DNA of 64,000 nt from Phycisphaerales bacterium (GTDB taxonomy: Bacteria; Planctomycetota; Phycisphaerae; UBA1845). The first letter of the stretch is position 1. Each line of letters opens with the position of its first letter. The position numbers and the translations under genes are program-made. Positions 46,615 to 55,917 of this stretch are shown one piece after another. A model generated the notes under the pieces. That model was not told the DNA's origin, did not search any database, and was given only the letters and a program-made list of their open reading frames with translations. The DNA is taken from positions 155,642 to 219,641 of the forward strand of contig JADZBE010000033.1 in the NCBI GenBank assembly GCA_020852275.1, read 5' to 3'.

Positions 46615-47892
46615 TCAGTCATCATCGCTTGCGACCCTATTGCCCATCGGATTCAAGCCCGCCTTGCACACCTCGCGCGTCAGGCACGTCGCGTAGCTGC
46701 CGCTGGGGAGGTCGAACGTCAGTTGCAGGAAGCGCCCGCGCGCGTCCTCATCTTCCGCGCAGGCGGCGTCCCCGATCGACACCCGCAAGGCACGTCGTGC
46801 GCCGTCCACGCGCGCGTCCTTGTTGCCCAGAAGCACCTCGGGCGTGATGCCCTCGGAGGCGAAGACGTCGGACTCGATGCGTCCTGGTTCGCCTTCCGCG
46901 GCGGTCATGCGCGGTCCGAACAGCGGGCCCGTGGGCGAGAGCTCGAACGTGTCGCAGCGCGGCTGCTCCGCCGTGGCGTCCTCGACGCGGAAGCACGCGC
47001 CGTTGCGGTGCAGCCATGCGATGTCGCCCGTATGAATCCGGTCAAGTTCCGTGATGCGCCTGGCAACGACAAGGTTGAAAATCCGCGCCTGGTAGGCGTT
47101 GAGATACAACTTTCGCAGGGACGGCCCCAGCGTCATCCACGCCCTTCGCCACGCCGTCGCGCGCTGCGCCAGATCGCGGCAGGCCTTGGCATTCGGCACG
47201 GAGGCTTTGAACCACAGGCGCGAAGCCTGCTCGAACTCGCCGGCCTCAAAATGCCGCCGCGCCGCCAGCACGGGTCCGCGATCCTCGGGCGTGGGCCGGC
47301 CAAGGACGTACCGCATCGCGTCCTCGAAATCGCCCAGCATGGCGGCCTTGCCGATCAGCCCCGTGTCGCCGCGCGCGCCGAAGCGCTGCGGTCCGAAGTA
47401 GTTGGGCATGCCGCGCCGCCGCAGCACGACGAGGATCGCTTCCGCGCGAGCGGCCGCCTCGGGGCCGATCTCGCGCACTCGAAGGATGAAACGGTTGCCG
47501 CGCAGGTGACCGAGCTTGAGCTTGTTGCCGTGCCGATTGACCCAGAGCACGCGAAGCCCGGCGATGTCCAGATCGGCGATGCGCTGCGGGTCGATGTGTT
47601 CGAGGCTCAGCGTCTGCCGCGTGACGGCATGCGCGTCTTTCAGCCCGGCGTAGCCGATCTCGCGCGGATGCCTGCCCACCGTGCGCGCGATGCGCTCGAT
47701 CGCCGCGTGCGTCGTCAGGCCGTCTTTCTCGATTCCGAAGTACACGTGCGTGCCGCTGCCGGACGGCGCGTAGAGCGGCAGCTCTTCGACGCGGAAATCC
47801 TCGTTGTCCTGCTTGATGACGCCGCCCGCGCCGGGCAGGTCCGCGGTCAGGTCGGGCAGGGGTGCTTCGGTTCGCATGTCCGATGTATCCAT
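46615..47892 (-). CDS. truD: tRNA pseudouridine(13) synthase TruD
   Basis: TruD converts U13 of tRNA-Glu to pseudouridine. The catalytic Asp lies in REIGYAGLKDAHAVTRQ, followed by the RNA-binding LKLGHLRGNRFILRVRE and the TruD-insertion-domain signature MPNYFGPQRFGARGDTG. A C-terminal FDLPSGSYATCLTREV closes the fold. The N-terminal DNEDFRVEELP matches the family start. ATG 47892 is one of three possible starts (47946, 47892, 47877), none with a clear Shine-Dalgarno. Gene neighbours are unrelated, as is common for truD. Confidence 0.93.
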   Translation of the reverse strand: MDTSDMRTEAPLPDLTADLPGAGGVIKQDNEDFRVEELPLYAPSGSGTHVYFGIEKDGLTTHAAIERIARTVGRHPREIGYAGLKDAHAVTRQTLSLEHIDPQRIADLDIAGLRVLWVNRHGNKLKLGHLRGNRFILRVREIGPEAAARAEAILVVLRRRGMPNYFGPQRFGARGDTGLIGKAAMLGDFEDAMRYVLGRPTPEDRGPVLAARRHFEAGEFEQASRLWFKASVPNAKACRDLAQRATAWRRAWMTLGPSLRKLYLNAYQARIFNLVVARRITELDRIHTGDIAWLHRNGACFRVEDATAEQPRCDTFELSPTGPLFGPRMTAAEGEPGRIESDVFASEGITPEVLLGNKDARVDGARRALRVSIGDAACAEDEDARGRFLQLTFDLPSGSYATCLTREVCKAGLNPMGNRVASDDD

Positions 47893-48308
47893 CGCCGCGA
47901 CTGTACGGGCATCCACCGGTGCTGCCAACGTCGCGGCATGGGGCACCGGATTCCGGGCGTGGACGGGTGGCGACGGCGGCGGGAGGCTGGATCATGAGCA
48001 AGCAGCTGACACGGACGCGGGGATCAGGGCGAGTCTCCGGGGGGGCAATCGAAAGTCGGTCGCGGCTCAAAGCTCGCATGTCAAATCCCACGGCCACCCC
48101 GGTTGGAAGGCTGTAGCGGAACTCGGAGCAGGACATGGGGCCCGTCAGCTCCGCGCGGTCGGGAGTCCGGATCGCACTGCAAGTCCGCTGGATTCCCGCC
48201 TTCGAGGGAATGACAAGGCTGGATTCCCGCCTGCGCGGGAATGACGAGCATCACCTTTCGCCGCGGACTGATCCCCGCTCCCGAAGGGGACCAGCTCTCG
48301 CCGCGGCA
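47893..48308. other. intergenic region with two REP-like palindromes
   Basis: The gap between truD and the MBL hydrolase gene contains two family A palindromes (48188-48246). No small gene or promoter was convincing. Confidence 0.5.
48188..48246. repeat. REP-like palindrome, family A, two tandem copies
   Basis: Copies at about 48188-48214 (with a degenerate TTCGAGGGAA arm) and 48219-48246 (perfect, CTGGATTCCCGCC-TGC-GCGGGAATGACG). The second continues into the same bases (AG..TCACCTTTC) as the copy at 2266, so homology extends a few bases beyond the palindrome. Confidence 0.82.
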
Positions 48309-49097
48309 TCAGACCGCAAACCGCAGCCCGTCGTGCGCCAGCCTCATGCCTTCGTCAAGCACGGCATTCGTTTCGGAGTGCCCGAGATCATGCGCGATGT
48401 GCGTGAAGTACGTCCGGGTCGCGCCGATGCGGCGCGCCGCCTCGACGGCCTCGTCCAGGCTGAAGTGCGTCGGATGCGGGCGCCGCCGAAGTGCGTCGAG
48501 GATCAGGACCGACACGCCCTCCAGCAACGCGAACGACGACTCGGGAATCTCATTGCAGTCCGTGCAGTAGGCGAAGTCGCCGAAGCGGAAGCCCAGCACC
48601 GGCATCTGTCCGTGCATCAGCGGGATCGGCGTGATTCGGGCCTCCCCGATGCGGAAGGCGCCGCCGTCAATCTCGTGTCGTGTCAGGTCCGGCTTGCTCG
48701 ACTGCGTGCGGACGTGCGTCTGAAAGGCGTAGGGGAACATCGCTTGCAGGCGGTCGAGCGTGCCGGCCATGCCGTAGATCGGCAGAACTCCCTTCCTAAG
48801 GTGGTTGAACCGGCGCAGGTCGTCGAGGCCCATGACGTGGTCGGCGTGATGATGCGTGAAGAGCACGGCGTCAACATGGTTGATGCGCTGCGCGAGGCAT
48901 TGCAGCCGCAGCTCCGGCGTCGTGTCCACCAGCAGGCTCATGCCCGCGCAGCGGACGACGATGCTGCATCGCGTGCGATGGTCGTGCGGATCGTCCGAGG
49001 AGCAGACGGGGCACTCGCACCCGATCATCGGCACGCCGTGCGACGTGCCCGTGCCGAGCACAATGACTTCAACGCCCTGCGCCGGGTCGCCTTTCAT
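48309..49097 (-). CDS. metallo-beta-lactamase fold hydrolase, PhnP/RNase Z-like
   Basis: The 262-residue cytoplasmic hydrolase has the MBL metal motif FTHHHADHVMGLDD, an opening EVIVLGTGTSHGVPMIGCEC and the late metal ligands in LILDALRRRPHPTHFSL and YFTHIAHDLGH. The GTSHGVP and GCECPVC features with paired Cys match the PhnP-like branch, whose E. coli member cleaves cyclic ribose phosphate in phosphonate use. No phn gene is nearby, so the substrate remains open. ATG 49097 overlaps the patatin-like gene's stop (ATGA), implying co-translation. Confidence 0.87.
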   Translation of the reverse strand: MKGDPAQGVEVIVLGTGTSHGVPMIGCECPVCSSDDPHDHRTRCSIVVRCAGMSLLVDTTPELRLQCLAQRINHVDAVLFTHHHADHVMGLDDLRRFNHLRKGVLPIYGMAGTLDRLQAMFPYAFQTHVRTQSSKPDLTRHEIDGGAFRIGEARITPIPLMHGQMPVLGFRFGDFAYCTDCNEIPESSFALLEGVSVLILDALRRRPHPTHFSLDEAVEAARRIGATRTYFTHIAHDLGHSETNAVLDEGMRLAHDGLRFAV

Positions 49098-50878
49098 CGC
49101 GTCTCCCCCCGCGAATCGTGAGGGGCGGCAGCGGCCTCGGCGCTCACATCCTCGACGGCGGGAATGCGCGTCCGTGCAGGCGTCTCCATGGCCTCGTCCA
49201 GTGCATCCGCGCCCGCGTCCTCAGCGCCAAACTCGCGCAGGAACCGCTGGAACTCCGGATTCTGCTCCAGCAGGCATCGCCCCCCGCGCATCAGCAGGTC
49301 GATCTCGTCCGCAGGCAGCCTGAATCGCGTGGGCATGGACAGGCAGCATTCTCGCTCGCGGTCGTCCGTCAGGTCGCGCAGGCTCACGTGTACGACGTAC
49401 GCATCAACTTTCGCGGGCTGGATCGAGTCCGGCGGCGTGGCGTCGGGACAGACATGAGCCAGCGCCTCGCGGCAGTGCTCGTAGGCCTCGGCCGAGGCGG
49501 CATGACCATCCAGCAGCAGGCGCACCATCTGCACGAGCGTTTCATTGTGGTTGTCGATGCCCGTGATGGCCGTCTTGTAGCCCACGGTGAAGAGTCCCGG
49601 CGACGACGCCTCCTGCTCGATGGTCTCACGCGGGCGGTTGCCGGCGTCGACGACGATGAGCAGCAGCCGGCGGATCCGACCGTCGGCGATGCGCCGCGCG
49701 ATGTAGCCGTGCTGGTATTCGTGGATGAAGTGCATCAGCCCGAGGTTGTCGGCCAGCCCGCCGTCCACGAGGTAGCAGAAGCGGCGATGCCACTCGTCGA
49801 GGTCGTAGGAAGGCGGCGCGCCGTTCTTCACTTCCGGCACGAGCGACTTCGCCCAGAGACATCGGCGCTCGTCGTGGAGCTCCGCCTGCGGCGCGGTGAG
49901 GATGTCCTGCAGGATCGGCTCGCCCTCCGGAGCCGGGAAGTACCTCAGTCGCATCGGGCTGAACACGATCGGAAACGCCGAGGACGCCGCGGCCGAGTAC
50001 CCCAGCGGCATTTGTCCCAGGTCCGAGGCGAGCACGTCGAAGTCGCCCTGCGTGAACTCGAACCGCCGGCCGAGTGCCAGGTTGGTGGCATTCACCACGA
50101 CATACGGCCTCTCGCCTTGGCGCACGAGGTCCGCGTAGCGCCGGTCGTCGAAGATGCGCCGGTCGTAGAAGTCGGCGGCCACGTCGATGGTGTCCAGCAG
50201 GATGAACGGCAGAAGGAAGAAGTTCTGCGGCGCCAGCAGGTGTCCGATGAGCGCGGACTCCATGTCGCGCTTGAGGAACCGCTGCTCGAAGCGACCGTCG
50301 AAAAGTCCGTCGCGCCACAGCCCGTATCCCAGTGCCGTGAATGAGCCGCCCGAAACGCTGGAGATGACGTCTACTTCATCCAGCAGGCGCTGCCCGCCCG
50401 CGCGGGGTCCGTGTCCGTCGGCCGGATCGGTTTCGTCGTGCGCGGCGGCGTCGAACACCGCCGTGCCCCGCATGGCCGTGCCGGACACTGCCGTGTCGGA
50501 CATCGCGGCGTCGCGCTTGGCGGCGTCGCGCATGGCCGCGTCGGGGATTGCCGTGTCGCGCAGCTCCTGAAGAACGCCGTAGGAGAGCGCCGCCGCCCGT
50601 GTGCCGCCGCCGGAAAACGTCACGCAGACGAAGGTTTCGTCGCTGTTGCGTTCGCCGGGGCGAAGCGCGTCGAAGCGATAACCGACGGCGAGGTCATACG
50701 CTTTCAGCCGGACGTTGCGGTACACGGGCCCGGTGCAGCCGCCGATCAGGCACGAGACCGCGGCCAGCAGAATGGGTTCGAGGCAGGCGCAGCGGACCGC
50801 TGCCCTGTGGATCGCTGACCAACGGCTCGGTGCAGCCTTGATGGACTCAGGTTTTTCCCAGCTTAATGACCAGACCAT
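49094..50878 (-). CDS. patatin-like phospholipase, predicted lipoprotein
   Basis: The N-terminal hydrophobic stretch LLAAVSCLIGGC has a lipobox, so the enzyme is probably membrane-anchored outside the cytoplasm. The patatin fold shows the oxyanion loop TFSGGGTRAAALS, the nucleophile Ser in ISSVSGGSF (Ser replaces the first Gly of GxSxG), and the catalytic Asp in LVDGGLADNLG. It probably hydrolyses acyl esters of lipids. Between the oxyanion loop and the nucleophile lies a 40-residue insert of eight 5-residue repeats. ATG 50878 follows GAGG at 7 bases; a GTG at 50884 is also possible. It is coupled to the MBL hydrolase gene. Confidence 0.87.
   Translation of the reverse strand: MVWSLSWEKPESIKAAPSRWSAIHRAAVRCACLEPILLAAVSCLIGGCTGPVYRNVRLKAYDLAVGYRFDALRPGERNSDETFVCVTFSGGGTRAAALSYGVLQELRDTAIPDAAMRDAAKRDAAMSDTAVSGTAMRGTAVFDAAAHDETDPADGHGPRAGGQRLLDEVDVISSVSGGSFTALGYGLWRDGLFDGRFEQRFLKRDMESALIGHLLAPQNFFLLPFILLDTIDVAADFYDRRIFDDRRYADLVRQGERPYVVVNATNLALGRRFEFTQGDFDVLASDLGQMPLGYSAAASSAFPIVFSPMRLRYFPAPEGEPILQDILTAPQAELHDERRCLWAKSLVPEVKNGAPPSYDLDEWHRRFCYLVDGGLADNLGLMHFIHEYQHGYIARRIADGRIRRLLLIVVDAGNRPRETIEQEASSPGLFTVGYKTAITGIDNHNETLVQMVRLLLDGHAASAEAYEHCREALAHVCPDATPPDSIQPAKVDAYVVHVSLRDLTDDRERECCLSMPTRFRLPADEIDLLMRGGRCLLEQNPEFQRFLREFGAEDAGADALDEAMETPARTRIPAVEDVSAEAAAAPHDSRGETR
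50438..50557 (-). repeat. 15-bp tandem repeat (x8) inside the patatin-like gene
   Basis: Eight units encode DTAIP DAAMR DAAKR DAAMS and DTAVS GTAMR GTAVF DAAAH, where conserved patatins have only a short loop. The unit length of 15 bp keeps the frame. Confidence 0.85.
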
Positions 50879-51100
50879 TTCCACGCCTCGCGCCTGCGAC
50901 TATAGCAGCCATTCGCTTGCGCATGAAACGGGAATGACCGGGCGAGCACGAGACCGCGTCGATCGCCGCGACGCTGGCGCGTGCGATGTCGCCTCACGTC
51001 CCGTTCCATGCGGAAGGCGCTTCCCGTTTAGGCGTGTATCCTCAGGCGTGGACGTACCGTTGGGCGCAGCGGAGCTGTCGAGGGACTGCGGCCGACCGCA

Positions 51101-54007
51101 TCAGCGAGCCCGCGCCTCGCCTTCCTGGAAGTTAATGACGACGGGAACGCGCACTCGCTCGCCGCCGGGCGCCGTTCGTATTTCCAGAAAGCTGTGCAGC
51201 ACCGGCGGCGAAGTTTCCGGGTCGCACAATATCTCCAAGACGTGCTCGACCTGCATGCCCTCCGTCAGGCGCTGCGCCTGAATCGACACATGACCGCTGC
51301 GCCAGTCGGCCAGTTCGAACGCCTCCGCCGATGGGCGACGGATCCGAACGGCAGTCGTTACGGGTGCTGCGGGGCGCGCCCCGGAGAATTGAACGGCGGC
51401 GGGAGCGACCACGAACTCCGCGTGGATGTCGGCATGCAGCGCCAGCACGATCGTCGACTGCTCCGGGGCGTCGGTCAGCACCGTGACCCGCTGACCGCTC
51501 CCGGCGCGGAGCGGGTCCGCCGCGTCGAGAACCACATCGAGCGCACCCGCCTCGCCCGGCAGATACTCGCGCTGCTCCAGCGACGGGACCGTGCAGGAGC
51601 AGGTGCTGAGGACGTCGGTGATCTTCACCTCTCGGTCGCCGACGTTCTGAAAGTGAAAGGTATGTCGGGCGACTGCGCCCGGCTCCAGTCGCCCGAAGGC
51701 CCATTCCAACTCCGCGAATTCGAGCGGGAACCGGGTCCGTGCCTCCTCGCCGCCGCGGGGCGCATCAAGCGGCGCATCCGGGGATGCTTCCGGCGGCTCG
51801 ACGGCTTCCGCATCCTTCGACAAAGGCACGGCCGCGCCTTGGGATCCTTCACTCCCCGGCTTGCGCGCTCGAGCATAGATCGCCGCCAGAGACTCAATCA
51901 CCTGCGGCTGCGCGGGGTTCAGTCGCAAGGATTCCAGAAATCTCGCCTTGACGGTCTCGTCCGGCAGCGCTCGAAGCTGGGCGATGAAACCCAGTTCCCC
52001 GAACACACGAAAATCGCGCGGCGTCGCATCGGCCAGTTCCAGCAGCACCGTCTCCGCCGCCGCCCAGTCCTTTCGCGCCTTCAGGACCCTCAGCTTGTTC
52101 CAAAGGGGCACCCCATACCCGGGCGCCAGGGCGGCGGCGCGGTCGAGGTAGGCCATCGCCTCTTCGCCCCGTCCGCGCTCCGCCAGCGCGCAGCCGATGT
52201 TATTGTAAACCTCCTTGATCCCGTGCCCATACTCACAGGCCTTGGCGAAGCGATCCATGGCCATTGTGGGATCTTCGTGGTCCAGCGAATAGAGGCCCCG
52301 AAAGAACTCGTAATCGGCAAGAATATTGTCGGCGCCAAAATCCCGCGCGCACGGACGCGACGCGCCGAGGTTGCGGTATTGTATGTGCGCCCACGGCGAG
52401 TCCTGCTGGAGCGTCTTGCCCTGCGGCAGGAGGTGATACAAGAGACCCACGGGCACGGGCCGGGCATTGCCCACGGGTGACTCCGTCTTGACGGTGTAAT
52501 ACACGGGCCTTCGGGCATGCCGGATGACCCATTCCTCGATGAGCGGTCGATCCTGCGACGGGTTCGCCTTCCGCCCATCGATGAGGGGCAGTTCGGGGTA
52601 CAGCTCGGGATCGAGGTAACCATACTTATCCGCCAGCAGTACGTCGGGTCGCTGGCCTTCTACTAACGTCAGATAGACCAGCGGAAACGTGTTGTGATCG
52701 CCCGAGGGAATGATCATCGCATTCGGCAATGCCGAATTGAGGAGATTGACCGCGTGGTCGTAGGCGTACCAGTAGTCGTGGTAATCATTCGCCCGCCAGT
52801 GCATTGCGAGCGGAACAGCACCCACCAGGGAAATGACCGCGGCGGCGGTTCCTGTGATCAGCGCGCGCCATCCCGCCGCCGCGGTTGCGGATCGCGACCT
52901 TACGATGCCGAACGCCCAGTTCAGCCCCGCAGCCAGCGGCGGCGCCATCAGCATGTACTGTGGCAGGAAAAACACCTGCGAAGCCCACAAGTCATCCCGC
53001 TCGCGCCCGATGCCGTGAAAGCAAATAAACAACCCGGTATGAGCGGCCGTCAGAAGGCCCAGGAGCAGCACCAAATTCCGGTCCGTCCGTGCAAGCGGCA
53101 CAACTCCCAGCATCGCCAGTACAAACAAGACAGGCGTCGGCTCGCGATACGCATACCCGGCCATGACGCCGAGTTGGCGCATCGTCTCGCCGATGCCATG
53201 TATCCGTGGCGGATCGTCCGGCGCATCCGGTCCTTTGTATTGGGAGCGGGTCACATGTTCCCACAGCGCCGACGCGCTGGCCGGATTTCCCCAGTTCATC
53301 ACCGGGTTCGCCCGCGCCCGAAGGGGCAGATACGCGTAAGGCAGCAGCCCCGCCGCAAAGAGCAGAACGCACGACGCCCCCAACTTCCACTGCTTGAGCA
53401 ACGCGGGGCGCGAAACCACCGCCCACGCCACCATTCCCGCCGCCGACAGCCCCAGAAGGTGGTGATTCGCCATCCCCAGCCCGGCCATCACGGAGCCAAA
53501 TCGCAGCCACCGGTCCTCCCCCGTCGCCCGCCACTGGAGCATCGCCAGCATCAGCGCCGCAAACAGCGTCGCATGCAGCGTGTACACCTCGGTAATTACG
53601 CTTTGAGACCAGAACACAACGCCGAATCCGCAAACAAGTGAGCACGCGACTGCGATCCACGCCCGAACTTCCATGCGGAGTATGCAAATGCACAATAGAC
53701 CTACTGCGATCGCACTACACACTGCCGAGAAGAGGTTCGCTCGCCAGGCCAAGGAATTGAACGGGCAGAGCCGGAGGAATACGCCGCAAAGCAGGGTCCA
53801 TAGCGGGTATCCCGGTGGATGCGGGATGCCAAAACAGTTGGCCGCGGCAATGAGTTCTCCGCTGTCTTCGCTCGTGACCGAGGGCGCCAGTGTCAGGACG
53901 TAGACAACCAAGCTGGCGAGCGCGGCGGCGACGGGACCGATCCATGTGGACGGTTTTCGCGCATCCTCATGTTGCACCGTAACTTGCGAGGCATCGGGAG
54001 CATGCAT
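51101..54007 (-). CDS. DUF2723 membrane glycosyltransferase fused to TPR and DUF1573 domains
   Basis: The 968-residue protein starts with a DUF2723 domain: VVYVLTLAPSVTSEDSGELI, then GIPHPPGYPLW, about ten membrane spans, and a donor-site Asp-Ser-Gly typical of the family related to TMEM260-type O-mannosyltransferases. Residues 590-740 are TPR-like (YNNIGCALAERGRGEEAMAY). Residues 775-960 form a DUF1573/ASH-like immunoglobulin domain with VLSTCSCTVPSL and VTVLTDAPEQSTIVLAL. DUF1573 is normally a separate exported domain. The fusion suggests an enzyme with its own extracytoplasmic binding module. ATG 54007 precedes the first span by about 24 residues. It diverges from the GT9 gene. Confidence 0.85.
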   Translation of the reverse strand: MHAPDASQVTVQHEDARKPSTWIGPVAAALASLVVYVLTLAPSVTSEDSGELIAAANCFGIPHPPGYPLWTLLCGVFLRLCPFNSLAWRANLFSAVCSAIAVGLLCICILRMEVRAWIAVACSLVCGFGVVFWSQSVITEVYTLHATLFAALMLAMLQWRATGEDRWLRFGSVMAGLGMANHHLLGLSAAGMVAWAVVSRPALLKQWKLGASCVLLFAAGLLPYAYLPLRARANPVMNWGNPASASALWEHVTRSQYKGPDAPDDPPRIHGIGETMRQLGVMAGYAYREPTPVLFVLAMLGVVPLARTDRNLVLLLGLLTAAHTGLFICFHGIGRERDDLWASQVFFLPQYMLMAPPLAAGLNWAFGIVRSRSATAAAGWRALITGTAAAVISLVGAVPLAMHWRANDYHDYWYAYDHAVNLLNSALPNAMIIPSGDHNTFPLVYLTLVEGQRPDVLLADKYGYLDPELYPELPLIDGRKANPSQDRPLIEEWVIRHARRPVYYTVKTESPVGNARPVPVGLLYHLLPQGKTLQQDSPWAHIQYRNLGASRPCARDFGADNILADYEFFRGLYSLDHEDPTMAMDRFAKACEYGHGIKEVYNNIGCALAERGRGEEAMAYLDRAAALAPGYGVPLWNKLRVLKARKDWAAAETVLLELADATPRDFRVFGELGFIAQLRALPDETVKARFLESLRLNPAQPQVIESLAAIYARARKPGSEGSQGAAVPLSKDAEAVEPPEASPDAPLDAPRGGEEARTRFPLEFAELEWAFGRLEPGAVARHTFHFQNVGDREVKITDVLSTCSCTVPSLEQREYLPGEAGALDVVLDAADPLRAGSGQRVTVLTDAPEQSTIVLALHADIHAEFVVAPAAVQFSGARPAAPVTTAVRIRRPSAEAFELADWRSGHVSIQAQRLTEGMQVEHVLEILCDPETSPPVLHSFLEIRTAPGGERVRVPVVINFQEGEARAR

Positions 54008-54143
54008 AACCGCTGTCCGTATCGGGTCTGGGGTGGAGCAATCGGCAGATCCTCACAGCGCTCGCCCTGACGGCAGCGCCACGTTTTACTGCAGGCACCT
54101 CTCCGCCGCTTCGGTGAAGAAAAACGATTTTCCTCTTTTTTGC

Positions 54144-54172
54144 TTGACCTTCGAACTTGAGGGGGATATTGT
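54144..54172 (+). promoter_or_regulatory. putative sigma70 promoter for the GT9 gene
   Basis: TTGACC (54144-54149), a 17-base spacer and TATTGT (54167-54172) match consensus at 5/6 and 4/6. An A/T-rich tract (54118-54141) lies just upstream, as in UP elements. The expected start near 54179 leaves a leader of about 108 bases to ATG 54287, or almost none to GTG 54182. Confidence 0.6.
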
Positions 54173-54286
54173 AGCAAATGTGTGAGGATCTGCAAGCGAT
54201 GCCGTCTTGCTGATGTGGATCGTTACGCTGGCGCTGAACTCGAGTTTCCCGCAGCTTCGCGGGTGACTGGAAACAAGGTGCATGAC

Positions 54287-55882
54287 ATGATCGCGCCCCC
54301 TGATGAGGTTGTGCCGCATTGGGCCAAGGCCTTCCGCGACGAAATACGTCCATCCTTGCCCGCATCGGGGAACGGGCTAGCCTCGGCGAACCGGCCAGCC
54401 CCCGCGAACCAGACAACTCCGATCCCCCAGTCAACCGACCGCGCCGGCAGCTCGTCGCGGGCGGAGCGGATTCTCGTTCTCGCCCTCGGCGGCATCGGCG
54501 ACACCGTCATGGCCTTCGCCATGATGCGTCGGCTGCGCCGGCTCAAGCCTTGCGCGCAAATCACGGCCTTGGCGATGTGGCCGCAATCCGCCGACTTGCT
54601 CATCGATCTCGGCGTGTTCGACGAAGTGCTGCAGCATCATTTTCAGCGGGCGTCGTGGCTCTCGTCGCTGCGCGTCGCGGATAAGCTCCGCCGCCGACGC
54701 TTCGACATCAGCGTCCAGGCCTACCCCGCGAATCGGGCGGAGTACAACGCGGTCCATGGCTGGATCGGCGCGCGCCGCAGGATCGGCCACGATTACCACA
54801 CCGGCGGGCGACGGACGTGCCTGCGCGGGTTGCTCACGGACCTTGTGCCGCAGCGCCCCGGCACGCACAACATTGTCGAGAACCTGCGGCTGCTCGGTCC
54901 GCTGGGCGACCCGGTCGAATCGTGGAAGCCCGGCGACTGCGACATCAGCCTCGGCCCCATCGATCCCCGGTACGGCGCCTGGGCCGATCGCGCTACCGCG
55001 ACGCTGGCTGAGGTTCAGGCACCCGAGTGTTCCGATGCTCGAAGCGGCACGTGGGCTGATCGGGTCCGTGCGAACTTGGCAGCAGCCCAAGCCGCCGATT
55101 ACCACGATCCACGAAAGGGCGCGAGGGCCAATCGCGCTGCTGCGACGCTAACAGTGGTTCAAGCTGCCGATCGTCCTGATCTCCGAAACGGCGCGCGGGC
55201 TGATTGGGCTGCGCAGTCGCTGCCTGAGACCCAAGCTGCCAGCTGTCCTCATGCTCGAAATGGCGCGGGGACCGATCGCGTTGCCGCGGCACCGCCTCGG
55301 TCGCTCCTGGGCATTCATGCCGGGTCCAGCTCGTACAAGAACCTCGACGGCAAGCGTTGGCCGGCGGAACACTTTGCGGAATTGTGTCGCCGGGCCGCGC
55401 GGGAGCTGGGGCTGACCCCCGTGCTGCTGGGCACCAGGCAGGACAGACCGGTCAACGATCGAATACTCCGCCTCGCGCCCGAGGCGCGCCTGATCGAGCC
55501 GCCCACGATTCGCCACGCGGCCGCGCTGATCCAACGGTGCTCCGCATTCGTCAGCAACGACAGCGCCCCGGCGCACCTCGCCAAGGCGCTGAGCGTGCCG
55601 ACGATCATGCTGGTAGGCCCGACCGACCCGGCGGAAATCGGCCACTGGGGCACACCGGGGGCGGTGGTGCGGGCGGACCTGCCGTGCGCGCCGTGCTATC
55701 GAGCGTCGCGGAGGTCTCTGCAGTGCTCGCACTCCAATCCGTACAAATGTACAGAAGCAATTGCACTCGACGATGTCGAAGCGTTACTTTTCCAGTTGTT
55801 GAGCTTTTCCGACCGGGATCGAGATCTGCTGCCTCGCGGCAACGAATCGCCCGCAGGGGCGCTAGCAAAGATGCCGGGGTAG
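54287..55882 (+). CDS. GT9-family glycosyltransferase (heptosyltransferase-like) with internal repeats
   Basis: This GT-B enzyme resembles the ADP-heptose:LPS heptosyltransferases. The N-terminal domain opens with ILVLALGGIGDTVMAFAMMR, includes DISVQAYPANRAEYNAV and GARRRIGHDY, and the donor domain has LGIHAGSSSYKNLDGKRWP, FVSNDSAPAHLAKALSVPTI and a final Cys-containing GPTDPAEIGHWG...CAPCY. The interdomain linker is expanded by four 24-residue tandem repeats plus a partial fifth (residues 230-335), absent from normal GT9 proteins. ATG 54287 follows AAGGTGC; the frame is open to GTG 54182. It ends 35 bases before the RHS gene, perhaps in one operon. Confidence 0.85.
   Translation: MIAPPDEVVPHWAKAFRDEIRPSLPASGNGLASANRPAPANQTTPIPQSTDRAGSSSRAERILVLALGGIGDTVMAFAMMRRLRRLKPCAQITALAMWPQSADLLIDLGVFDEVLQHHFQRASWLSSLRVADKLRRRRFDISVQAYPANRAEYNAVHGWIGARRRIGHDYHTGGRRTCLRGLLTDLVPQRPGTHNIVENLRLLGPLGDPVESWKPGDCDISLGPIDPRYGAWADRATATLAEVQAPECSDARSGTWADRVRANLAAAQAADYHDPRKGARANRAAATLTVVQAADRPDLRNGARADWAAQSLPETQAASCPHARNGAGTDRVAAAPPRSLLGIHAGSSSYKNLDGKRWPAEHFAELCRRAARELGLTPVLLGTRQDRPVNDRILRLAPEARLIEPPTIRHAAALIQRCSAFVSNDSAPAHLAKALSVPTIMLVGPTDPAEIGHWGTPGAVVRADLPCAPCYRASRRSLQCSHSNPYKCTEAIALDDVEALLFQLLSFSDRDRDLLPRGNESPAGALAKMPG
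54974..55290 (+). repeat. 72-bp tandem repeat (x4 plus partial) inside the GT9 gene
   Basis: Units start at 54974, 55046, 55118, 55190 and 55262. Each encodes 24 residues of the form GA-ADRAAATL--VQA----DARN. Units have diverged mostly by substitution and keep frame. They lie between the two Rossmann-like domains of the enzyme. Confidence 0.85.
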
Positions 55883-55917
55883 CGCCCACGCGTTTGGACT
55901 GTTGAGGAGCGTCATCA

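Noticed and set aside
49118..50344. A long plus-strand frame across the patatin-like gene
   Set aside because: It is Arg/Val/Glu-rich antisense reading. The opposite strand has the oxyanion loop, nucleophile and catalytic Asp motifs.
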